Assembly: GCA_036186865.1 (NCBI GenBank)
Contig: AP025054.1
Coordinates: forward strand, 26,086,118 to 26,150,117
Direction: 5' to 3'
DNA: 64,000 nt
From: Eustoma russellianum
Lineage: Eukaryota; Streptophyta; Magnoliopsida; Gentianales; Gentianaceae
Positions within the stretch are counted from its first letter, which is position 1. Each line of letters opens with the position of its first letter. Shown here one piece after another: positions 31,713-41,724 of the stretch. Under the pieces are notes generated by a model. The model was given only the letters and a program-made list of their open reading frames with translations. It searched no databases and was not told the DNA's origin. The position numbers were made by a program, and so were the translations under genes.

Positions 31713-34700
31713 ATATTATGGTCTGGAATATACGAGGTCTTCGTGCCTCCAAACCACGTTTGGATCAACTGATTCGTGAACATCGATTAAATTTACTTAT
31801 TCTTATAGAGCCTAAACATGCATCCTATGCTATTTCTCGATATGCTTTAGAGTTCGGATTTTCAAATTCTTTTGCATCACAGTCGGAACGTATATGGTTT
31901 TTCTGGCGCGACTCTCACTTTGATTTGGTCTCAGTCCAGGATGAAGGCCAAGTGGTACATTTTACTCTACTATTTCGACAACTACAGTATACCTTTGTTC
32001 TCTCGGCAATCTATGGCAATCACACTCCTCTCCTACGCCGAGCTTTATGGGAATCATTATGTACTTTTTTGGATGGTCTGACGCTTCCTTGGGTTTTAGG
32101 GGGAGATTTCAATACATTTCGCTCTTTATCAGATCATGAAGGACGCTCTCGGCCTTCACTCTCGGTTTTACAAGACTTTAATGATTGTATAGAATCATGT
32201 GGTTTAATGACATTACCATTTCAAGGTTCTCGGTTCACATGGTCGGATGGTAGAGGTCTTGGCAGATTGCGTCGACGTTTGGATTGGTTGTTTATCAATT
32301 CTGATTTTCATGATAAATTTCAAGACTTGCAGCTCACACATCTCCCCCGAATTGCTTCGGATCATACACCACTCCTACTAATTTGTCGACAGGCTATGGG
32401 CACACAGCGACGCACATTTCGTTTCTTAAATTCATGGCTGCACCACCCAGACTTCCATGCATACATGCGAGACGCATGGTCTGCGTATCCAACCACGGGA
32501 GGTATGTATGGTTTTTATAATAAACTATTTATGTTCAAAAAGGATGTGCAGCGATGGAACAAGGAAATATTTGGTAATATTTTCTCTCGGGTCCATCACG
32601 CTGAGGCACAGCTTACACAAGCCGAACAACAGTGGGACATGCAGCCAACAGAGGCAAACCGTACAGAGTATCATCGCGCAAAGGCCGAATATCAACAAGC
32701 AGCTTCTTATGAAATGCATTATTGGAAACAAAAAGCACGAGTCCGGTGGTTGAAGGAGGGAGATGCCAATACTCGCTATTATCATTCCATAGTCAAAGGT
32801 CGACGGCTACATCTTAAGATTCAGCAAGTCCAAACATCTACTGGTCTTCTATGCACTACCCCTACTGATATCATGACTGAAGCTGTGTCTTTTTATACGT
32901 CTTTATTTGCGCGAGAAGCTATGGGCAATTATGATCAAATTCTATGTCATATTCCATCTCTGCTTTCTTCAGAGGACAACGCCTCTCTCACGCAAATACC
33001 GATGCCAGATGAGATCAAGACGGCGGTTTGGCACTTAGATCCACATAGTGCAGCGGGACCAGATGGTTTTGATGGTAATTTTTATAGATCTTGCTGGTCA
33101 ATTATACACACGGATGTTGTTTTAGCAGTACAAGAATTCTTTCTTGGTGTTCCGCAGCCCAAAGCAATGGCTAGCGCATTGATTACATTAATCCCGAAGA
33201 AATCTTCTCCAACTACCTTCAGTGATTATCTCCCAATATGTCTCACTAATTTTATCAGTAAAGTCTGTACCAGAATTGTTGCTAGTCGTTTGAGCAAGTT
33301 ATTACCACGCTTGCTATCTCCAGAACAAACGGGCTTTCTTCCTGGTATGGACATTTCACACTCAGTTTTATTGGCCCGTGAGATGATTCATATGCTCGAT
33401 CGAGGGGATTCACAACTTTGTCTTAAGTTGGATATGATGAAAGCTTTTGACAGAGTTAGCTGGGAATACTTGGAGTTACTTCTCCGGGCCTTCGGATTTT
33501 CAAGCTTTTTCACGCGGCTTATCCTGAATCACTTAAGTGCTACCACGTTTGCAGTGTTGATCAATGGTCAGCCATCTACTTACTTTCGCCCATTTAGAGG
33601 AGTTAAGCAGGGAGATCCTTTATCTCCTTTATTATTCATTTTAGCAGCAGAAGGTTTTAGCAGGGGCTTAAATGCTTTGACAGCAGCAGGTGTTGTACAA
33701 CCGTTCCGTCTGGGACGAATACCGTTGCCAATCACACATTTGGCTTATGCGGATGATCTTCTGGTATTTCTTCGAGGTACACAGCGCAATTTGAGACACT
33801 TTCATACTTTTCTTACACATTATGAAACTGCTTCAGGCCAGAAAGTGAACTTTCAAAAGAGTAGTATGATTCCTTCGGCTGCTGTTACTCCGCAACAACG
33901 TCAACTTTTCATACATATTCTGGGCATGCGTCTCTCATCTCTTCCATTTCGATATCTTGGATCCTTTTTACACAAGGGTATCTCTCGCTCTCATCACTGT
34001 GTTTCATTGCTACAGCATATAGATGATAGACTTCAAGGGTGGCACTCCAAACTATTATCGGCTGCAGGCCGACTTGTGCTGTTACAGTCGGTAATTGCTG
34101 CGTTACCTCTTCATGTCATGGCGGCGGGTGGCATACCAAAGTCGGTTATCAAAATAATTCATCGTAAGATGGCTGCATTTTATTGGGGTCGACGCTATCA
34201 TTGGGTCTCCTGGAAAAATATTACCAAGCCACAGGCTGAGGGAGGTTTAGGGCTACGAGATTTAAATGTTCTACAGAAGGCATACCATTGCCGTATTTGG
34301 TGGTCTTATCATCAGAACACGACTTTGTGGAGTAAATTCATGCACGCAAAATATGGTCAGCGACATGACTATCATCCCCGGCTACCAGATTCATCTATCT
34401 GGAAGACTATCTGCCGGATTCATTCTTTCTGCTCCCTGCACACAATGACACAGGGTGATCAACTCACATGGATACCTACCACGTTGGGAGAATTTTCACT
34501 CAAGAGTGCCTATGACATCTGTAGGACCTCCTCTTCATCTGTGCTGTCGGCTTCTTTTATTTGGTCCAAGCATCATTCGCCCTCTATCCGACTGTTCCTA
34601 TGGCGTATATTTCATTCAGCATTGCCTTTTCAGGATTATATTAGCAGCTACATTGCGGCGCAACCAACACAATGCCCGTTCTGTAAGCACCATTCGGCCA

Positions 34701-35569
34701 CAATAGATCATGTTTTCTTATCTTGCTCTTACGTTCACCCTATCTGGTATTATTTTGCAAGTGAGCTGCAATGTCCTCTCCCTTCTTCGTTGCAACTACG
34801 TCAGTATCTTCTTGCTTGGTGGTATCGGTCATCGCTTTCTTCGCTTATGGGGGTTTATAAAATAGTTATTCCCGCCATCATTGCCTACAATATTTGGTGT
34901 GCTTATACTTCCATGGTATATGGAGACAAAAAATCTTTATCAACATTTTCTCTACGATCATCCATTCAGTATGATCTAACTCTGTGGCACAAAAGAATCG
35001 GAGGATCTAAACTTGCTACCTACCCCAGTCAGATATTCAGTTGGCTTCGTCCCCCTAGACCACCTCGACCACTCATAATTCGTTGGATTACACCACCTTC
35101 GGGCCGATTGAAACTAAATGTGGATGCTGCAGTGGGTCGACACTTTGCAGCAGGCGGTGCCATATTACGTAATCATGCAGGCTTATGTCTAGGAGCCATC
35201 TCATTCCGGCTCCCGCAAAGCACTCCTCTTCATGCAGAAATCCAAGCTGCCCTTTTTGGTCTTCTTTATTTCCTCCCATATTATCGCTCAATTATCCTTG
35301 AGTCAGATTGCGCCCAACTCACTGAGCGGCTAATGCATTCCCACGCCATCCCCGGGAATTCCAATCTTCGTTGGCTACTTGATCTAGTTCATTCTCATCG
35401 GCTTTCTAGCAGTCATATTTATCGTGAAGCAAATATGGCAGCACATTATTTAGCACAGCAGGCGATGTTATACCCAAGGACGACATACTTCACTTCGGCT
35501 ACTCTCCCATCATTAGTCAGGGCGGCGGTCACTTTAGATCTCACATCGGTCCATTTACGGGTCCCTTGA
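31709..35569 (+). CDS. LINE ORF2: endonuclease, reverse transcriptase, RNase H (1286 residues, uninterrupted)
   Basis: This enzyme nicks target DNA and copies LINE RNA there. Domains in order: AP-type endonuclease, about 1-225 (MVWNIRGL, GGDFNTF, SDHTPLL); RT, about 440-720 (LKLDMMKAFDRVSWEYL, GVKQGDPLSPLLF, catalytic YADD at residues 680-683); zinc-binding RT-associated region with CPFCKHHSATIDHVFLSC near 988; and C-terminal RNase H, about 1135-1260 (NVDAAVG, HAEIQAAL, ESDCAQL). Length and order fit complete plant LINE ORF2. Two departures from family habit were noted: the usual (Y/F)RPI motif reads YLPI, and the RNase H end reads NMAAHYLA where most have an Asp in place of His. The start codon overlaps the ORF1 stop, suggesting coupled re-initiation. 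Confidence 0.95.
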   Translation: MNIMVWNIRGLRASKPRLDQLIREHRLNLLILIEPKHASYAISRYALEFGFSNSFASQSERIWFFWRDSHFDLVSVQDEGQVVHFTLLFRQLQYTFVLSAIYGNHTPLLRRALWESLCTFLDGLTLPWVLGGDFNTFRSLSDHEGRSRPSLSVLQDFNDCIESCGLMTLPFQGSRFTWSDGRGLGRLRRRLDWLFINSDFHDKFQDLQLTHLPRIASDHTPLLLICRQAMGTQRRTFRFLNSWLHHPDFHAYMRDAWSAYPTTGGMYGFYNKLFMFKKDVQRWNKEIFGNIFSRVHHAEAQLTQAEQQWDMQPTEANRTEYHRAKAEYQQAASYEMHYWKQKARVRWLKEGDANTRYYHSIVKGRRLHLKIQQVQTSTGLLCTTPTDIMTEAVSFYTSLFAREAMGNYDQILCHIPSLLSSEDNASLTQIPMPDEIKTAVWHLDPHSAAGPDGFDGNFYRSCWSIIHTDVVLAVQEFFLGVPQPKAMASALITLIPKKSSPTTFSDYLPICLTNFISKVCTRIVASRLSKLLPRLLSPEQTGFLPGMDISHSVLLAREMIHMLDRGDSQLCLKLDMMKAFDRVSWEYLELLLRAFGFSSFFTRLILNHLSATTFAVLINGQPSTYFRPFRGVKQGDPLSPLLFILAAEGFSRGLNALTAAGVVQPFRLGRIPLPITHLAYADDLLVFLRGTQRNLRHFHTFLTHYETASGQKVNFQKSSMIPSAAVTPQQRQLFIHILGMRLSSLPFRYLGSFLHKGISRSHHCVSLLQHIDDRLQGWHSKLLSAAGRLVLLQSVIAALPLHVMAAGGIPKSVIKIIHRKMAAFYWGRRYHWVSWKNITKPQAEGGLGLRDLNVLQKAYHCRIWWSYHQNTTLWSKFMHAKYGQRHDYHPRLPDSSIWKTICRIHSFCSLHTMTQGDQLTWIPTTLGEFSLKSAYDICRTSSSSVLSASFIWSKHHSPSIRLFLWRIFHSALPFQDYISSYIAAQPTQCPFCKHHSATIDHVFLSCSYVHPIWYYFASELQCPLPSSLQLRQYLLAWWYRSSLSSLMGVYKIVIPAIIAYNIWCAYTSMVYGDKKSLSTFSLRSSIQYDLTLWHKRIGGSKLATYPSQIFSWLRPPRPPRPLIIRWITPPSGRLKLNVDAAVGRHFAAGGAILRNHAGLCLGAISFRLPQSTPLHAEIQAALFGLLYFLPYYRSIILESDCAQLTERLMHSHAIPGNSNLRWLLDLVHSHRLSSSHIYREANMAAHYLAQQAMLYPRTTYFTSATLPSLVRAAVTLDLTSVHLRVP

Positions 35570-36365
35570 CAATTACGGTCTTCTATATGGATTGACGCTA
35601 TTTTGACTCTCCTGCCTGCGCCCACTGGGCGGCAGACAGGCGCGGTATGTTTACACATCCTTTCCTCTCTGATTTATGCGATTTCATACATATATATCAC
35701 ACCTATATTTTCGCCTTGGTGAACGAAGGACTATGCTGCTGGATCATAAGCTTACATCAGGAAGCAGCTCTTTTCATTCTCTTTACTGCTGGAATATACA
35801 CACTGTCGCCTTGGCTGCCTAGTCAAGGCGGCTTGGGTATGCATTTTGTCGTTATGTTTATGCTTACTATTTTTGGCCGTTATACTCTTCTAATATGTTC
35901 TCTTCATCCGTGCGAGACTACCACTGTGGCAACTATCATATATGTGGACCAAGTGCATTCTTTCATGGGTCTGTCACGGTGGCATCAAATTTTCCATGGA
36001 GCCTTTGGGGTCTGGTTCAACGCAGGACAACTAAGCTCAAACGTTGGTGCTCACACTGTCTGCAGCCTCATATTCTTACTACATCTGACTGAAGCAGCAC
36101 ATTTTCAATTGTACACAATGTTCCATCTATATCATATCAATGACAGCCGTATAAATATGTACGCTTTTTCCTTCGCCAAGGTTTTATCCACAAGGGTGGT
36201 TTTACTTGGCAAGGTTTTAATGCGGCATATCATATACGACTGGAGATATGAGATTATTAGTTCATTAATTCAATTATTCGCATTCTCAGACTTTTGTAAT
36301 ATGGTTTTCCTCCACCATAAGTGAGGTTTCAGCTTAATAAAATATTCTGTTACATAAAAAAAAAA
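35570..36365 (+). other. LINE 3' region with an unexplained 225-codon ORF (35647-36324)
   Basis: After the ORF2 stop comes a 0.8-kb 3' region. An ATG at 35647 opens 225 codons without a stop, in a frame different from both ORFs. The product would be hydrophobic and rich in Phe, Leu, His and Cys (AALFILFTAGIYTLS, HFVVMFMLTIFGRY, SLIFLLHLTEAAHF). It resembles no family I know. The plus strand is T-rich here, which raises hydrophobic codons and lowers stops, so a chance ORF is possible. The related tail at 59190-59410 has a 1-base deletion and a stop in this frame. The sequence ends with AATAAAATATTCTG and an A-run. Confidence 0.5.
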
Positions 36366-36380
36366 CATACACGGATACAT

Positions 36381-39300
36381 GTACACTAGTATATGTTTTA
36401 GGTGACATGCACATTGTACTTTCTATTATATATACATACATATGCTAATCTTGGAATACACTATAGTACATGAATTAAAATTACAAGAAATATCAAAATC
36501 ACCCAAGAAGCCCCTAAATTCGGCCAAGACATGGAGGATTCTAGAATCCTCTTGATTTTTCAATCCATTATTAGAAAATTTAAATAGCTAAATAGAAAAC
36601 AAAGTAGACATGCATTTAAAGAACAAGTAAGACAACTCATTAAAGAAGGAGGTAGTATGGTTGAGGTCATAAAGACCCCAACCTAAACTGCCCCCTTTAT
36701 GTCTAACCATGGAGGATTTTTAAATCCTACCATGGTTACTTTTTCCTTAAACCAAGGTTAAGATAACCATGATTTGATAAAGTAACTTGGGTTAGCACCA
36801 AAGTAACCATAGTTGGAATAAAGTAACCAATGTTATTACTAACCTAACCTTGATTAGCACTCATGAAAGCCCTAACCGTCACCATTCTCCCTCCAAAAAA
36901 CGGCCATCCCCTTCCCAAGTCCCCTACATGTTTTAATTTAAACCCTTCTAGAAACATCTACCTACTTATCATGCAAGAGCATAACACTTAGACAATCTCC
37001 ATCTCCCTCACCAATAGTCGGCCCTTCATCTTGAAGAATAGGAGCTCAACTTCACTTCCAAGACTCAAGAAACATCTAGGTAAGTCTTGTTCCAAGCTTC
37101 CTTAAGTGAATTCTTATTTTGGTGCATAATGAAGCTAACATGAATCCTTCCATTCACACCAAAACCGTGACATTCATGGTTAACATAGGTGAAAGCCATC
37201 AACTTTCTTAGGTGGAGACATATTGTGGTACTTGAATCTCCACTGAAGCTCATTTTGGTAAGATGCTCTAGCCTCAAACATATCCTATTTTCACTATTGA
37301 ATGAGGACTGACCCTCTTCTTTCCTCTCCATCAAAACCGTGTGACCAAGGGAGTAGAAAGAGGTGGATTTCAACTCAACTCACTCCATAACCAAGCAAAG
37401 ACAAGAGCTTTAGCTTGAAGAGGCAAGTATACAATGATCTCTCATGATTTATTTAAAGGGTTAGTGACTTGGATGCTTAGAAGTTCTTAAGATATGATCT
37501 TTAGTTAAATATCTTAAGTTTAAGACTATATCTTAGTGATTCCCTAAGAACAATGCCTTGCATGTGATTTATTCCTTCAAAGATGGAGTCTTTTCCTATA
37601 TGTATTACGGAATGAGGCTGATCTAGAGTGAAATAAGGTTCACCTAAGTAGGTCTAGACAAGATTAACTTGTGAATGTAACACAAAAAGGTCCTAAGGAA
37701 AGTATACATGTGAAAGATAGGAGCTTTATGAGGTTGTTTGTAGGATTAGACTAAGATGACTCTTGAATGTGAATACATGCTTGAAAATATGTTGTAAAAT
37801 AGATTAAGACACCACACAAGTTTCGGCTTAAAGGATTGAATAGAAGGTGAACATGGACATTTGACTTGTATAGATGACAAAATAGCAAACTACTGGAATA
37901 GGGCAGAATGGAATGACATTTTAAACGGCTTAATGACTGACCTTGCGAACCTTCAATGAAGCTAATTTTTGGTACAAAGTTAGCCATATGAGTGTAGCAC
38001 AAGTGAGAGTTGGAATTTTGTTAAAATAAGCTAAGGATTATTTTTAAGAAATTATATGTAAAACTGCTCCAGTAGAAAATTCTGGAGCTGAGCAGAATTG
38101 ATTCACTGATGACAACGAATGAAAAGAGGACCTTGTGGACCTTCAATATATCTGATTTTTGGCAAAAGGCTAGCCCCATGTGTATAGAAGAGATGAGAAT
38201 TGGAATTTTGGTAAGATGAGCTATGGTTAATTTTTAATAAAATATTTGGTAAGACTGGTCAGACTTGAAAAACGGGAACTGAGCAGAATTATAACCTCTT
38301 TTGGTTGGCTTGAAAAGGGACCTTGTAGAGGACCAATAAAGGTGATTTTTGGAATGGTAATAATAACATGAGTAAAGTGAACATGCCAGCTGGAATTTTG
38401 GTAAAACAAGTTCTGGATTATTTTTAATGAATTAATTAGTCAAACTGCTCAACTGAAATCACTGGAACAAACCCGAAGTTTGATAACGACTTTCTGGACT
38501 CAGAAAGGGGACTTAGAGATATGAAAATAGTTTAAATTTCGGTAGGATACTAGTTCCATATGTTTATGATTTGTGCGAGTTGGAATTTCTGAAAAACGAA
38601 TTACGGATTTGCCGCAATTGATTTTTTGGTAAAATAGGTCAGTTCAGTTTTATCGCCTAACCATTTCAGAAATTAATTAAATGAGCCCCTTTATGGTTAT
38701 TGAAATAATCTGAGATTTTTACGACATATATCTAAGATTCCGCCAAACGTATTTGTGACAAAAGATTATGGAAATGGACCTATTTGGTTAGCTTAACCGC
38801 CTCATGAATATGAAATAAAAGTCTGGAAGTATTTAGCTTCCAAATTCATGCATGTTGACATGTTATAAGGAATGCCTACGATTATTCACGTCATGACTTG
38901 CATGGCACATCATTCCATGTATCATGCATATCCATGTGTCACATGAATCTGATTTTATGCATGCAAGTCTTCTCAAGTGAAAATGTTTTCAGTTATGCAT
39001 GAAAAGTTTTTATGGTCCCATGTTTTAAAGGAAAGCTTCATGATTTCTTTGCCGGCCAAGCATGCAACTAACCCGACTCCAGACCTGGGGTTAATTGGTC
39101 TGATGACATGATATCTGTTCTGGACCCGTTCAGATCCGGGGTTAATTGATCTGATATTTGTTCTGGACCCGTTCAGATCCGGGGTTAATTGATCTGATAT
39201 CTGTTCTGAACCCGTTCAGATCCGGGGTTAATTGATCTGATATCTGTTCTGGACCCGTCCCAGACCCGGGGTTAATTGGTCTGTTGATATGTTCTGGACC

Positions 39301-40038
39301 CGCTGAGATCCGGGGTTAATTGATCTGACACTCTGATTTTATAATATGTTATTTTATGGGACCAAATGATGTTTTGACACGACATGACACCATGCATTGC
39401 ATTTGCATAACTCATGAGCATGTAAACAAGTTGCATGTCACAGCTAATGGTTTATGAGACAATACTGGCAAAGAGTTTCTTAAATTGTGCTTAAGCTAAA
39501 CGTCAAGCAAGCTCGGGATTAGGGATCAGGTATGAACTATGATTATTTGAGGTTCTTGGGGTATTACATTCATGTTATAATTCTTTACGTATATCATGGT
39601 AGCTTATTGTATTCTTGCTGGGTGATTTTTATCACTCACACTTTATTTTTCCCCAGAACCAGGTAATGCCAATATAGAATGGATCGAGGATGAGCCGAAG
39701 GTACCTTATCCATAGGCGAGGAGATATGAAGGAAGCTAAGCTTAAGGAATTTTGTGCTGCCAAGACGTCTTGTATTATGACTATGTTTGAACTCTCTGGA
39801 TTTCGGTTATGTTATCTTGTGGGACTACTACTTTTGGGAACTTAGTAATTTAGTAATGCATGTTTAATTTGAAAAGTTTTAATTCTGCCTAAATTTTACT
39901 ACCATGTTGAATGTTAGCATGGGAGTCCATGATTTATGTTATGGATCTTCGCATGTTATGCATGACGCTTCATACTCTCCTTAGTGAAGTACGGCGGGTG
40001 CACTGTATCCGGGCGAGGCCCGGGTGCAGGGCACATCA
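36381..40038 (+). repeat. Gy3 5' LTR, second part
   Basis: This resumes GTACACTAGTATATG after the LINE and matches 55395-59051 closely. It contains the 43-bp tandem repeat at 39077-39328 and ends GGGCACATCA. Short minus-strand ORFs (37065, 37751, 38227) recur at the same places in the 3' LTR, with no sign of coding selection. Confidence 0.93.
39077..39328 (+). repeat. 43-bp tandem repeat, about six units (Gy3 5' LTR)
   Basis: The unit is TTCTGGACCCGTTCAGATCC followed by GGGGTTAATTGATCTGATATCTG. Within each unit CAGATC and GATCTG form a 6-bp inverted pair around GGGGTTAATT-type sequence. The 3' LTR has the same array at about 58090-58342 with different point changes. Confidence 0.93.
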
Positions 40039-40040
40039 GG

Positions 40041-40053
40041 TGGTATCAGAGAC
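40041..40053 (+). other. Gy3 primer binding site
   Basis: TGGTATCAGAGAC, two bases after the LTR end, is the same as in Gy2 and of initiator-Met tRNA type. The leader 40054-40342 holds a series of TAAGTTATGATCTTAG-like repeats and no gene. Confidence 0.88.
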
Positions 40054-40342
40054 CAGACTCTAGATTTCGGGCAGAACGTAGGACTAAGTTATGATCTTAG
40101 CAATCTAAGTTTGATCTTAGATCTAAGTCATGATCTTAGATGAGTGATGGCCTTAGACTAGGACCACGTAGACCGGTTTTAGGATGTAACTTAATAAAGT
40201 ATTCTGAACTATGAAAGTTAGGTCTATGACGTAAGACGTGCCCTTTTCTTCCGTATTTTAAAATTTTTGAATTATGGTCCTTGGTCAAAATAAATTGATT
40301 TTATTCCGATATCCTAAATAGACGTTAAACCCATAAGTGCAG

Positions 40343-40727
40343 ATGGTGAGACCACATGGCAGACCTCCGAGAGCACAACCAGCTGCTCAGGAGCCCATTC
40401 CTCCACCACTAGCACAGGTTCCGCCGCCACCTCAGCAGGACCAGGACCCTCCAGCACAGAATAATCCACCACCAGCTCCGCAGGCACCTGTTCCTCCAGT
40501 CATCCCGAATATGAATACATTTCAGACCTTTTGCCAAGTGGTTACTCAGATAGGACAAGGCCTAATTCATCAAAATACTCCACCTCAGCCACATCAGCCA
40601 GTAAGGATTGCCCAGAAAGGGGGAGCGCAACCACAACAACAGCAAAGGAACCAACGGCCCCGGGCAAATGCAAGAGTACACGCCATGACAGATGCTGATG
40701 TTGAAGAGACTGCTGACGTAGTGACTG
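40343..40727 (+). pseudogene. gag: Gy3 gag, first exon, capsid core deleted
   Basis: ATG at 40343 (MVRPHGRPPRAQP) lies at the same distance from the PBS as in Gy4. It encodes 128 codons: a Pro/Gln-rich amino end, NTFQTFCQVVTQIGQGLIHQN (matching the Gy4 text near 61510-61550), then directly RNQRPRANARVHAMTDADVE, the very end of gag. The whole capsid domain and zinc knuckle present in Gy1 and Gy4 are absent, so this Gag could not form particles. The frame ends in phase 1 at the intron donor G|GTAAG. Without splicing it stops after three more codons (TAA 40736-40738). Confidence 0.8.
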
Positions 40728-40808
40728 GTAAGATTTAAAAGTTTTATGTCTTCAGTACGTTTTCCTCATACATACCTATTATTGGTTAGCAAAATATGCA
40801 TGGTTCAG
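40728..40808 (+). other. Gy3 intron 1, between gag and protease (81 bp)
   Basis: Donor GTAAGA, acceptor GTTCAG, AT-rich with T-rich tracts. Removing it joins DVVTG to GTILVCSMPANVLFDSGASHSF without changing frame (codon G|GA). That matches the intron-free text of Gy2 (DVV.GTILVNKIFTNVL) and the spliced text of Gy4. An in-frame TAA (40736-40738) inside it would end Gag in unspliced RNA. Confidence 0.85.
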
Positions 40809-41650
40809 GAACTATCCTAGTGTGTAGCATGCCTGCAAATGTGTTGTTCGACAGTGGCGCTAGCCACTCATTCATCTCAAGAGAGTTTGCTAGGAATATC
40901 GATCATGACCTAGTCCGATTAGATTAACCTTATAGAGTACAAGCAGCTGGTGACCAGGTGCTTGTTTCCTATCACATACTCAGAAATTGTGCGCTCGAGT
41001 TTAATAACCAGTTGTTTGAGGCCAATTTGATCCCCATATCTATAAGTGATTTTGATGTGATTCTCGGAATGGATTGGCTCTCAAAGAATCATGCCCACAT
41101 TGACTGCCAAAGCAGGCAAGTTATCATTAAGAACCCAACTCAAGAAGAGATGTCATTCCAAGGAGGAGCTAAGTTAAAGAAACCCCCCAAGAGAGTCTTC
41201 GTTAACACAGCTCGTGCCAGCCGCGCATTAAGGAAAGGTCATGAAGGATTCTTGGTTTATGTTCTAAGTGCTGAACAAGAAAGCCCTACCCTTACACAAG
41301 TTCCAGTTGTTAATGAATACCCTGATGTATTTCCTGATGATCTGCCTGGACTACCTCCTGATCGCGAGATCGCTTTCGAAATAAACCTTGTTCCAGGAGC
41401 TGAACCTATATCAAAAGCCCCTTACCGCATGGCACCTACAGAACTAAAGGAGCTAAAGGAACAGTTACACGAACTGCTGGAAAGGAAACTTATTCGCCCC
41501 AGTGTTTCACCTTGGGGTGCCCCGGTGCTATTCGTGAAAAAGAAAGATGGAAGTATGCGCTTATGCATCGATTACCGGGAGCTCAACAAAATCACCATAA
41601 AGAACAAGTACCCATTACCCCGGATTGATGATTTATTCGACCAGCTCAGG
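40809..41650 (+). pseudogene. pol: Gy3 protease and first part of RT (exon 2)
   Basis: The aspartic protease motif FDSGASHSF starts at about 40847 (Asp codon 40850-40852). DVILGMDWLSKNHA at about 41050 is the end of the protease domain. RT begins near 41410 with PISKAPYRMAPTELKELKEQL, then VLFVKKKDGSMRLCIDYRELNK and KYPLPRIDDLFDQLR, where it stops at a splice donor. A TAA at 40925-40927 interrupts the protease; the rest (40958-41650) is open. The protease would mature the polyprotein, and RT would copy the RNA. Confidence 0.88.
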
Positions 41651-41724
41651 GTAAGTAACTCGTAAGTTTTAACTTGACTAAGATCTAAATCCTTTGAAAC
41701 CCTATCTAAAGTATTTTAATGCAG
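41651..41724 (+). other. Gy3 intron 2, inside RT (74 bp)
   Basis: Donor GTAAGT, acceptor TTTTAATGCAG, phase 0. Removing it joins FDQLR to GSRIFSKIDLRSGY, the conserved uninterrupted RT motif, which Gy4 has as FDQLGGVKVFSKINIQSGY with no intron. The intron has an in-frame stop (TAA at 41666-41668 region) and would truncate RT if kept. AGG is present at both junctions. Confidence 0.88.

Larger units (their letters stand above)
30143..36365 (+). mobile_element. Full-length plant L1-type LINE
   Basis: 6.2 kb with a GC-rich 5' end, ORF1, ORF2 and a 0.8-kb 3' region ending AATAAAATATTCTG and an A-run (about 36355-36365). It is flanked by the 15-bp duplication CATACACGGATACAT (30128-30142 and 36366-36380). 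The same Gy3 LTR site is unoccupied at about 55377-55400. The long duplication and poly(A) show target-primed reverse transcription. Confidence 0.95.

Noticed and set aside
37065..37373. Minus-strand ORFs conserved between the two Gy3 LTRs (also 37751, 38227 and the copies at 56076, 56763, 57240)
   Set aside because: LTR pairs are copies of one sequence. The differences fall without regard to codon position, and no start context or domain is seen.
39077..39328. CRISPR-like regular repeats
   Set aside because: The units are directly adjacent with no unique spacers, lie in an LTR, and the genome is a plant; it is a simple tandem repeat.
36381..40038. A possible host gene in the 3.7 kb between the LINE and gag
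   Set aside because: The whole stretch matches the Gy3 3' LTR, so it is LTR.
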